7,336 nt of DNA from NCBI GenBank assembly GCA_016926985.1, contig JAFGNO010000126.1, positions 1-7,336 on the forward strand. The letters run 5' to 3'. A program made the position numbers and the translations under genes. This DNA comes from Anaerolineae bacterium. GTDB lineage: Bacteria; Chloroflexota; Anaerolineae; Aggregatilineales; UBA3940. Below, in pieces: positions 1-6,027 of this stretch. The notes under the pieces were generated by a model. That model was not told the origin of the DNA and did no database searches. It saw nothing but the letters and a program-made list of their open reading frames with translations. The first letter of the stretch is position 1. Each line of letters opens with the position of its first letter.

Positions 1-500
1 CGTTCTGTAACTTCTTTCTTGAGAAATTTCAGGCGGGCGGGGACATTGTAGAAGAGGTTTTCAACAGTGATAATGGTTCCCTGAGGAGCGCCAATCAAAC
101 CACTGTCGGTGATAGCGCCTGCTTCCAGTTTCAGGCGGGTGCCAGCCTCCTCGCCAGCGTGGCGCGTCATCACTGTGACCTGGCTGACTGAAGCAATGGA
201 GGCCAGCGCCTCTCCCCGGAACCCCAGCGAATTAAGGTGCAGCAGGTCAGACAATTCCCACAGCTTACTGGTCGCATAACGCTCAAAGGCCAGTTGAACC
301 TCAGCAGAGGGTATTCCAATGCCATTGTCGGCAACACGGATCAGACTTATCCCACCCTGCTCGATTTCTACGACAATCTCGTTTGCCCCGGCATCAAGGC
401 TGTTCTCTATCAACTCTTTGACTACCGAAGCAGGGCGCTCAACAACTTCGCCCGCCGCTATTTGGTTGGCAACTGAGGATGGCAGTACACGAATGGTCAT
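1..500 (-). CDS. mutL: DNA mismatch repair protein MutL, N-terminal part (cut by the window edge)
   Basis: MutL is the GHKL-family ATPase that links MutS mismatch recognition to strand incision in the cytoplasm. About 166 residues are present, and the reading frame is open to the left edge, so the linker and C-terminal dimerisation/endonuclease domain lie outside. The visible part is the N-terminal ATPase. Its opening, with ANQIAAGEVVERPASVVKEL at residues 11-30, is the family signature and numbers exactly like E. coli MutL: catalytic Glu29 and Asn33 in the ENSLDAGA segment, Asp58 in DNGIGI, an ATP-lid GFRGEALASI motif at about 93-102 and FYNVPARLKFL at about 150-160. Small departures from the usual sequence are Tyr75 in ERYATSK, where His is typical, and Val in YNVPAR, where Thr is typical. 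The ATG at 500 is supported by an AAGGAG Shine-Dalgarno 7 bases upstream. The gene lies 76 bp downstream of the histidine kinase but behind a terminator-like hairpin, so it may have its own promoter. Whether it carries the endonuclease motif cannot be seen. Confidence 0.96.
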   Translation of the reverse strand, partial: MTIRVLPSSVANQIAAGEVVERPASVVKELIENSLDAGANEIVVEIEQGGISLIRVADNGIGIPSAEVQLAFERYATSKLWELSDLLHLNSLGFRGEALASIASVSQVTVMTRHAGEEAGTRLKLEAGAITDSGLIGAPQGTIITVENLFYNVPARLKFLKKEVTE

Positions 501-507
501 TCGCTGG

Positions 508-513
508 CTCCTT
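508..513 (-). promoter_or_regulatory. Shine-Dalgarno site of mutL
   Basis: On the minus strand AAGGAG lies 7 bases upstream of the ATG at 500, at ideal spacing, which fixes the mutL start. It begins immediately after the T-run of the upstream hairpin, so the terminator and the ribosome binding site are contiguous. Confidence 0.8.
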
Positions 514-544
514 AAAAACCAGGCTGGCGGAGTATGCCAGCCTG
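514..544 (-). terminator. Rho-independent terminator of the histidine kinase gene, abutting the mutL leader
   Basis: Read on the minus strand, CAGGCTGGC (544-536), a 7-base loop and GCCAGCCTG (528-520) form a perfect 9-bp GC-rich stem. It is followed by one G and TTTTT (518-514). It lies 33 bases after the kinase stop codon, the normal place for an intrinsic terminator. The U-run is short (five), so termination may be partial. Because it ends right at the mutL ribosome binding site, it could also act as a leader attenuator if mutL transcription starts upstream of it. Confidence 0.7.
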
Positions 545-576
545 TGATTATTCTATCAGATGGGCGCGCCGGGCAG

Positions 577-3500
577 TTAAATATCGTCTATGGTACGAAT
601 GGGGAGAGCAATGGTGAATGTGCTTCCCTTGTTAAATTTGCTGGACACCCGGACATGCCCCCCATGTGACTCGGCGACCGCCTTGACCAGGGCCAGCCCC
701 AGGCCGCTGCCTGTGGGTCGAGGAGGGTCATCTTCGTACTGGGGTACCCGGTAAAAAGCCTCAAACAACCGTTCCTGGTCTTCTTTGCGAATGCCTATGC
801 CATTATCGGTCACTGATACTGCGATATGTTTACTGTCTTCCATAAAGGCCCTGACGGTCACTTTGCCGTCTTCGGGTGTATATTTCAGCGCATTTTGCAC
901 CAGATTGGTTATTGCATGGCCGAATAACATACCATCCGCCAGGATCAGGGGCAGCTTTTCACTGGTATCAACCTCAAGCGTGATGTTCTTCTGGTTAGCC
1001 AGTTCAGCATGACGGGTTGTTTCCTCGCGAATAATATCCTCAATATCCACCAGCAGCAGGTCCAGCTCTGCTTCTTCACCAAACTGCAGGCGGCTCAAAT
1101 AAGTCAGGCGCTCGGTCATCCGGGAAATATGTTCTACCCCGTTGTAAATCTTGTCCAGTGCTTCCATCTGTCGTTCGTTCAACGCGCCGCTCAGCGGCAG
1201 CATGGATGCATACCCCCGCATATAGGTGAGCGGCGAGCGCAGGTCGTGGGAAACCATCCGCAGAAACACGGTTTTGATGTTATCCAGCTCCTTGAGCGGT
1301 GTGATATCCCTGAGCACAGCCACCCGACCGCCTACCGAGCCATCGTGCCCGACAATCGACGAGGTTTTCGCCAGGAGCGTCTTCCCTGGCTGGTAGGGTA
1401 TTTCGAGGGTTGCTACGGGCTCCTGGAAATCGGTCATGAGCTTGGCCAGGAGCGGTGACTTGATCACCTTGTCTGCCCGGCTGCCGACGGCCTGTTCAGC
1501 CCGGACATCCAGGTACTCCTCTGCCGCCGGGTTGAGCAGCATAATCTGCCCGTCTTTGCTGACCACAATCATACCATCGGCGGTGCTGGTAAGCACGGCT
1601 TCCAGCTTCCGGCGTTCGTCTTCTACGGCAGTAAAAAGGCGTGTGTTGGCGACAGCAACCGCTGCCTGCCCGGCCAGTGTGGAAAGAAAGGTCATCTCAG
1701 ATTGTTTGAAATCATGTTCTTCCGCATAGCCCAGCCACAGAACACCGTGAAAGGATGTCTCGCTGCGCAGCGGGTAGGCGGCCAGCGCCTTCAAGCGTGG
1801 ATCGATATGTGTCGTATCCAGCGCACCGCTGGCCCGCCACAGCTGGCTGATCACAATTGTCCCCCGCTGCTCCACCAGGTCCACCAGATAAGGATCGAGT
1901 GGCGCCATATAGGGTGCTGCATCACCTGCGGAGTAGGTTTGCAGGGTGTCCGAATCGTCGCGGCGCAGCGCCACCCGGACGCCAACAGCCCCGGTGATAT
2001 CCAGGGCGCTGTTTAAAATAGGCGGCATGGCCCTGAATAGCTCAAGCGTTGAAGATACCCGGCGGCTGACATTCAGCAGCCGCTCCTGTTCGCCCAGCCG
2101 CTCCATCAGTCGAGAGCGCATCAATTCAAACGACAGGCCAAGACGGCCTATTTCGTCCTCGCCCCGGACCTCAATCGCCTGATCAAGCCGCCCTTCAGCC
2201 ATCATGTCTGACGCATTCGCTAACTGCTCAACCGGCTCAGTGATGCGGTTGAGCAGCAGCATACTCAATGGCAGAATGCCGGCTGCAAGAACGACCAGGA
2301 TCAGGAGCGTCGGCAGGGAAATTTGCAGGGCAAGTGATAAGACAACCTCATTGGGGACAGTCAACACGACCGTCCAGCCTGTGTCCCCTGCTGCTGGCTG
2401 CCAGTATACCAGCTGGCGGGTGCCGTCCAGCTCGTACTGGCGGTATGCAAACCCCGCTCCATTATCCGGGATTTCCGATGCCTGTGATAACGAGAATACC
2501 TGCTGCTGGTATTCAGGTTGATCCGGGTGAAGGATAACCCGGTTTTCGGGCCCAACGATAAAACCCTCCCTGGAAGCCGCCATACTGCTTAACACAGCAA
2601 CCGTGGTGTCCAGTTCTGAGTTGCTGATTGGGGTGGTTCGACCAATAACCACACCGGCAACCTCGTCTAATCCAGGGCCCGGTATGATACCCGCAAAGCT
2701 CATTGATACTGAAATCCCATCGGGTTTAAAAACCACACTTGAGCCTTCTCCCCGGTCGTGAAGGATGGTGTTTACCAGCTCAAGCTCCTCATCATACAGG
2801 CCAGATGGCAGCCCAACCGTATCAGGAACCACAGCCACAAGGGTGAATGTCTGATCCACAATGACGATCTGCTCAAAAAACGGCTGGCGTTGTAATTCAT
2901 GCTCAAGGTAGTCAGGCAGGGTAGGGTCATCAAGCCGAAGCGGGGTCTCCTGCCCGGCAAACTCAGCGATCAGGTCATGCCCAGTATTGATGAACGAGGG
3001 AATCTGGACAGCAGACACGCTGGCATCACGTGCCATCTGCTCTATGACCAGCCCTGTGGCAACCCTGTAGGTTGTAATTGCCACAACGCTGAAGAGCAAG
3101 CTGATGACAAAAATCGAGGCAGGCACAAACAGGTAGGCAAGCCGCAGGTTCAGCCGGGATCGCCAGGGCGCTTTCTCCAGAGTTGCCCCTTTTTCAGGAT
3201 GCAGTTTTGGCCAGATGGCAACAATGGCCTGAAGAGCACCCCCGGCTATCAGCGTACTTGCTGATGTGGTGAGCAGCAGGGGGATGCCTGCTGAGGCAGT
3301 ACGTTCGAGGCTGGAAATAGCGGGGATATCAACTGTTGAGAATCGGCCCAGCAGTTCAAGCGGCCAGATACTGATCGTCCCACCGATCAGCATCCCCACC
3401 AGCGGCTGGCGCAGCCAGTGAGCAATTCGCCCTTCATAACGTTGTGAAAGCAGAAAGCCAGCCAGGCTTCCCAGAAGCGCAACCTCAAACGGCTGGGTGA

Positions 3501-3885
3501 TCCGGCCACTGCCCAGCAGGGCACTGGCCAACCCGGCAAATAACCCCACCAGCGCGGCTGGAGCAGTACCAAGCCAGAGTGCCGTCGTGGCAACTGGCAG
3601 CAGCCAGATAAGAACAAGCACCTCGTTGTTGAACCAGTAGCTGGCAAATGACACAATGAAGACACGTGTGAGCACTGGAGCAACGATCAGGCAGGCTGCA
3701 AACAGAATCCACTGGCGTGCAGTTAATCCGGTAAGCCCGGGCACCTGGCGCACCAGCACCAGCACCAGAAGGACCAGGTAGAACGCGGCTACCACGTAGC
3801 CCAGTACAGGTACGTCCAGATTCAGAGTGGGGGTATCAAAAGGAGCGAGCCAATCAAATCTCATAATCATGCCATTGATAATCAT
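577..3885 (-). CDS. Large membrane sensor histidine kinase (multi-TM, Cache, HAMP, GAF, PAS, HisKA, HATPase)
   Basis: A 1102-residue sensor kinase that should autophosphorylate on His in response to a signal and pass phosphate to a response regulator not present in the window. Domain order by eye: a hydrophobic N-terminal region with about six or seven membrane segments (roughly 26-225); a further membrane segment (about 248-271); an extracytoplasmic sensor (about 275-512) that looks like a double Cache domain, with VIVDQ near 341-345, GFIVGPENRVILHPD near 441-455 and GWTVVLTVP near 503-511; a membrane segment (about 515-545); HAMP (about 546-598); GAF-like (about 605-752); PAS (about 756-865); HisKA with VSHDLRSPL, His880 being the phosphoacceptor; HATPase_c with N box N994/N998, G1 box DNGIGI (1027-1032), F box near 1041-1044 and G2 box GSGLGLAL (1059-1066). 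All catalytic motifs are intact and no receiver domain is fused. Start choice is uncertain: ATGs at 3885, 3870 and 3864 are all in frame and none has a clear Shine-Dalgarno. It follows the methyltransferase gene by 47 bp on the same strand. The ligand is unknown. Confidence 0.93.
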   Translation of the reverse strand: MIINGMIMRFDWLAPFDTPTLNLDVPVLGYVVAAFYLVLLVLVLVRQVPGLTGLTARQWILFAACLIVAPVLTRVFIVSFASYWFNNEVLVLIWLLPVATTALWLGTAPAALVGLFAGLASALLGSGRITQPFEVALLGSLAGFLLSQRYEGRIAHWLRQPLVGMLIGGTISIWPLELLGRFSTVDIPAISSLERTASAGIPLLLTTSASTLIAGGALQAIVAIWPKLHPEKGATLEKAPWRSRLNLRLAYLFVPASIFVISLLFSVVAITTYRVATGLVIEQMARDASVSAVQIPSFINTGHDLIAEFAGQETPLRLDDPTLPDYLEHELQRQPFFEQIVIVDQTFTLVAVVPDTVGLPSGLYDEELELVNTILHDRGEGSSVVFKPDGISVSMSFAGIIPGPGLDEVAGVVIGRTTPISNSELDTTVAVLSSMAASREGFIVGPENRVILHPDQPEYQQQVFSLSQASEIPDNGAGFAYRQYELDGTRQLVYWQPAAGDTGWTVVLTVPNEVVLSLALQISLPTLLILVVLAAGILPLSMLLLNRITEPVEQLANASDMMAEGRLDQAIEVRGEDEIGRLGLSFELMRSRLMERLGEQERLLNVSRRVSSTLELFRAMPPILNSALDITGAVGVRVALRRDDSDTLQTYSAGDAAPYMAPLDPYLVDLVEQRGTIVISQLWRASGALDTTHIDPRLKALAAYPLRSETSFHGVLWLGYAEEHDFKQSEMTFLSTLAGQAAVAVANTRLFTAVEDERRKLEAVLTSTADGMIVVSKDGQIMLLNPAAEEYLDVRAEQAVGSRADKVIKSPLLAKLMTDFQEPVATLEIPYQPGKTLLAKTSSIVGHDGSVGGRVAVLRDITPLKELDNIKTVFLRMVSHDLRSPLTYMRGYASMLPLSGALNERQMEALDKIYNGVEHISRMTERLTYLSRLQFGEEAELDLLLVDIEDIIREETTRHAELANQKNITLEVDTSEKLPLILADGMLFGHAITNLVQNALKYTPEDGKVTVRAFMEDSKHIAVSVTDNGIGIRKEDQERLFEAFYRVPQYEDDPPRPTGSGLGLALVKAVAESHGGHVRVSSKFNKGSTFTIALPIRTIDDI

Positions 3886-3889
3886 GCCA
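3863..3889. repeat. 12-bp direct repeat duplicating the kinase start region
   Basis: ATAATCATGCCA occurs at 3863-3874 and again at 3878-3889, a 15-bp period. On the minus strand each copy carries GGCATGATTAT, so both in-frame start codons (3885 and 3870) sit in the same sequence context. The duplication is a multiple of three and adds five codons without shifting frame. Confidence 0.8.
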
Positions 3890-3915
3890 AAGATCAGGCA
3901 GTATGGGTTGTGGGG

Positions 3916-3924
3916 AGTATATCA
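3916..3924 (-). promoter_or_regulatory. Possible extended -10 promoter for the histidine kinase
   Basis: On the minus strand TGATATACT fits the extended -10 pattern TGnTATAAT with one mismatch. It lies in the 47-bp gap between the methyltransferase stop and the kinase start, and would start transcription about 24 bases before the ATG at 3885. No good -35 element is found at 17 bp. It may be a secondary promoter within a two-gene transcript, or a chance match. Confidence 0.3.
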
Positions 3925-3932
3925 TTGGTCAA

Positions 3933-4907
3933 TTAGTTGGTGATACTTCCATCGGGCGGGTCGGTGGTCTTGGTCTGTTGGCCCAGGAAGTCGATATGGT
4001 GTGATATGTATACCAGCTTCCCTTCCTCAATCTGGGTATGCCGTCTGGCAGACCATCCCTCAAGAATCTGGGCGTCCATACCGGGAAGGTCTTTCACTTC
4101 CAGGCCGATCTGGTGGATAAGGTAGTGCAGCGCATACGCTTCATCTACCGTATATCCATAAGGACCTGGGAATATCACCCGGGAGGAGCCTCCCACGTCC
4201 AGGAATTTTACCCCTGCCTTTGCCAGCAACTGGTAGGCAGAACAGACGGGCAGCCTGTTGGCGCCCTCATCCGCAGGATCGGGTTTCCGACACCATTTAC
4301 CGGTATACTGCGCCTCGATACCGGTGTCTGGTTCCTGCCCATCTATCGCCGAAAGCTTAATTATCCCTTCACCATTTAATGTGAAGTAGAACAACCCGCC
4401 CGGCTCAACCAATGAGGCCAGTAAAGGAATTCCGGGAAGGTGATCGCCAGTTTCAGGCAGTGCATGGGAAAGCAGAAGATCCCATTTATGCTTTTCCTGC
4501 TCGCGCATAATGAAGTCTGACAGGTCCAGGGCCTCCATCCTGACCATGATCTGCTGATGCCCGCGCGAAAAGGCAAATTCCCCATTAGCCTGCTGGACGT
4601 TATATCCGTGAGACTGGGCCCATTTTGGGAGGCATTTTTGCGCCTCAACAATAATGTCCGCCCGGGGATCGACCATGGTGATAACAGCCTCGCCAGGGAT
4701 CAATCCCCAGGCAAGTATCCGTCTCACCATCGAGCCGATCCCGGCGCCTATATAAAGAAGGCGAACCTGGCCTATTGCGTGGCTGGAAAACAGCGCTTTT
4801 CTCAAGCTCTGCCAGACATGCTGGTTGATAGCCCGGTCTTCTACAACCTGTTTTGCTTCGAGATAGCGTATGAAGTCGTATTCTTCTGGCGCCTGCATGT
4901 TGATCAT
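3933..4907 (-). CDS. Putative class I SAM-dependent methyltransferase-like protein, substrate unknown
   Basis: A soluble 324-residue protein with no signal peptide or membrane segment. The Rossmann-type SAM-binding pattern is recognisable: a motif I glycine loop LYIGAGIG at 51-58, an acidic residue ending strand 2 in TMVDPR (Asp80), an ALDLSDF segment at 126-132 where motif III residues are expected, a strand-4 segment WDLLLSHALPET at 142-153 and EPGGLFYFTLN at 168-178, which matches the post-motif strand seen in many methyltransferases. The C-terminal 140 residues look like a family-specific substrate region, with GGSSRVIFPGPYGY near 239-252 and a His pair near 303-304. I do not recognise the specific family. 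The start could be the ATG at 4907 or the one at 4898; neither has a strong Shine-Dalgarno, though a GGA lies near -9 of the second. It is divergent from argF and lies 47 bp upstream of the histidine kinase on the same strand, so the two may be co-transcribed. A methyltransferase fold is likely; activity and target are unproven. Confidence 0.75.
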   Translation of the reverse strand: MINMQAPEEYDFIRYLEAKQVVEDRAINQHVWQSLRKALFSSHAIGQVRLLYIGAGIGSMVRRILAWGLIPGEAVITMVDPRADIIVEAQKCLPKWAQSHGYNVQQANGEFAFSRGHQQIMVRMEALDLSDFIMREQEKHKWDLLLSHALPETGDHLPGIPLLASLVEPGGLFYFTLNGEGIIKLSAIDGQEPDTGIEAQYTGKWCRKPDPADEGANRLPVCSAYQLLAKAGVKFLDVGGSSRVIFPGPYGYTVDEAYALHYLIHQIGLEVKDLPGMDAQILEGWSARRHTQIEEGKLVYISHHIDFLGQQTKTTDPPDGSITN

Positions 4908-4950
4908 CCGGTTTTGGTGGATAAACAGGGTCGCGTATTACCTTTGCAGC

Positions 4951-4956
4951 ATTATA
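4951..4956 (-). promoter_or_regulatory. Possible -10 element facing the methyltransferase gene
   Basis: The minus strand reads a perfect TATAAT at 4956-4951, which would start transcription about 36 bases ahead of the ATG at 4907. No recognisable -35 hexamer lies 16-18 bp upstream, so the promoter would be weak or activator-dependent. Confidence 0.4.
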
Positions 4957-5015
4957 CACCAGCCCGGTCGATTGTGGGCGGGGACAGGGAGTTTGTCGGG
5001 CACCAGCAATCATCA

Positions 5016-5034
5016 ACGGGTTTGCTTTACCCGT
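5016..5034. repeat. Inverted repeat overlapping the argF -35 element
   Basis: ACGGGT (5016-5021), a 7-base spacer and ACCCGT (5029-5034) form a perfect 6-bp dyad. Its right arm covers the first two bases of the argF -35 hexamer. The position is right for an operator, but the sequence does not resemble the known ArgR ARG-box consensus. No regulator can be assigned. Confidence 0.35.
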
Positions 5035-5061
5035 GACAGGCGCCAGTTTGCTGGCTATAAT
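5033..5061 (+). promoter_or_regulatory. Sigma70-type promoter of argF-rocD
   Basis: GTGACA (5033-5038, five of six matches to TTGACA), a 17-bp spacer and a perfect TATAAT (5056-5061) make a near-consensus housekeeping promoter. The expected start is near 5069, giving a leader of about 30 bases. The spacer itself contains the dyad GCCAG-TTTG-CTGGC (5042-5055). Confidence 0.8.
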
Positions 5062-5084
5062 TGGCCGCATAGTCCCGTATATAC

Positions 5085-5089
5085 AAGGA
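5085..5089 (+). promoter_or_regulatory. Shine-Dalgarno site of argF
   Basis: AAGGA lies 9 bases before the ATG at 5099, an acceptable spacing, and supports that start. The encoded N-terminus (MPQHLIAIKDIT) matches where OTCases usually begin. Confidence 0.65.
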
Positions 5090-5098
5090 TGAAAATCA

Positions 5099-6025
5099 AT
5101 GCCCCAACACCTGATAGCCATTAAAGATATAACCGCCGATGCTTTGAACCATATCATTGACCGATCTATTGAGATCAAGAAGAACCCTGCTCCATGGCAT
5201 GACAGCCTGAAAGGCAGGACGCTTGCCATGATCTTCCAGAAAACATCTACACGCACCCGTTTCTCCTTTGAAGTGGGGATGACCCAGCTTGGCGGCCATG
5301 CGATCTTCGCGCAAACCCAGCACACCCAGATGGGGATCGCCGATATCGCCGATGAGGGCAAGGTGATCTCGCGGTACGCCGACCTGATCATGGCCCGGAT
5401 GCGCTATAACGCCGACCTGGTGGCGATGGCGAGCGGTTCAGAAGTCCCGGTGATCAACGGCTGCGACGAAAAATACCACCCTGCCCAGGCACTCGCCGAC
5501 CTGATGACCGTGAAAGAAAAACTTAGCCGTACCGAAGACGTCAAGATTGTCTATCTGGGCATTGCCAACAACGTCAGCAACTCACTGTCTATGGCAAGCA
5601 TTTATGCCGGGGCGCGGTTCACGCTGTGTGTGCCAGAGTTCGATCCCGCTGCAGTCGACGAGGAGCAGCTTGCCATCCTGCGTGCCAGCGACCGCTATGA
5701 AGAGACAGCCGATCCCATCGAGGCAGTGAAAAATGCCGACGTGGTATACACCGACACCTGGATCAACATGGAATTCTTCAGCGACCCGGCCTTTGCCGAT
5801 GAAAAAGAGCGCCGTCTCAAAACCTTCATGCCCTACCAGATCAACGAAGACCTCCTGAAGCACTCCGGTCAAGAGACGCTGGTGATGCACTGCTTACCCG
5901 CGCATAAGGGCTATGAATTTAACGAAACGGTGATGTACCATCCCAACTCGGTGGTATTCGACCAGGCGGAAAACCGCCTTCACGCCCAGAAGGGCCTCAT
6001 GCTCTGGCTGTTAGGGAAAATCTAA
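5099..6025 (+). CDS. argF: Ornithine carbamoyltransferase family protein with divergent substrate loops
   Basis: A cytoplasmic transcarbamylase that should transfer the carbamoyl group of carbamoyl phosphate to the amino group of ornithine, giving citrulline for arginine synthesis. The 308 residues match the usual length of about 300-340. Carbamoyl-phosphate-binding motifs are intact: STRTR at 50-54 within FQKTSTRTRFSFEVGM, HPAQALADL at 127-135 and the catalytic HCLPA at 264-268. The C-terminal FDQAENRLHAQKG (287-299) is also typical. Two amino-acid-substrate loops differ from the consensus. The usual GDGNN reads GIANN at 154-158, so the Asp is lost. The usual D-x-W-x-S-M-G loop reads DTWINME at 219-225, with Ser to Asn and Gly to Glu. 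The family call is firm, but substrate preference (ornithine, N-acyl-ornithine, putrescine or another amine) is less so; this may simply be a subfamily trait. The gene has a strong promoter and a Shine-Dalgarno, and is followed 2 bp later by an ornithine aminotransferase, which favours ornithine as substrate. Confidence 0.9.
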   Translation: MPQHLIAIKDITADALNHIIDRSIEIKKNPAPWHDSLKGRTLAMIFQKTSTRTRFSFEVGMTQLGGHAIFAQTQHTQMGIADIADEGKVISRYADLIMARMRYNADLVAMASGSEVPVINGCDEKYHPAQALADLMTVKEKLSRTEDVKIVYLGIANNVSNSLSMASIYAGARFTLCVPEFDPAAVDEEQLAILRASDRYEETADPIEAVKNADVVYTDTWINMEFFSDPAFADEKERRLKTFMPYQINEDLLKHSGQETLVMHCLPAHKGYEFNETVMYHPNSVVFDQAENRLHAQKGLMLWLLGKI

Positions 6026-6027
6026 TC

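Noticed and set aside
1009..3264. Several plus-strand open frames (for example 1009-1458 and 2899-3264) inside the kinase gene
   Set aside because: They are antisense to a full-length protein with clear domains, have no family-like sequence and no ribosome binding context; they are frame shadows.
3916..3932. TTGACC close to TATACT as a -35/-10 pair for the kinase
   Set aside because: The spacing is only 5 bp, far from the required 16-18; only the extended -10 reading was kept, at low confidence.
4908..5098. ArgR-type ARG box upstream of argF
   Set aside because: No stretch fits the TNTGNATWWWWATNCANA pattern; the dyads present are of a different sequence.
4645..5391. A 248-codon minus-strand frame spanning the divergent promoter region
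   Set aside because: It overlaps the methyltransferase gene in another frame and runs antisense through argF; its composition is not protein-like and it would cross the argF promoter.
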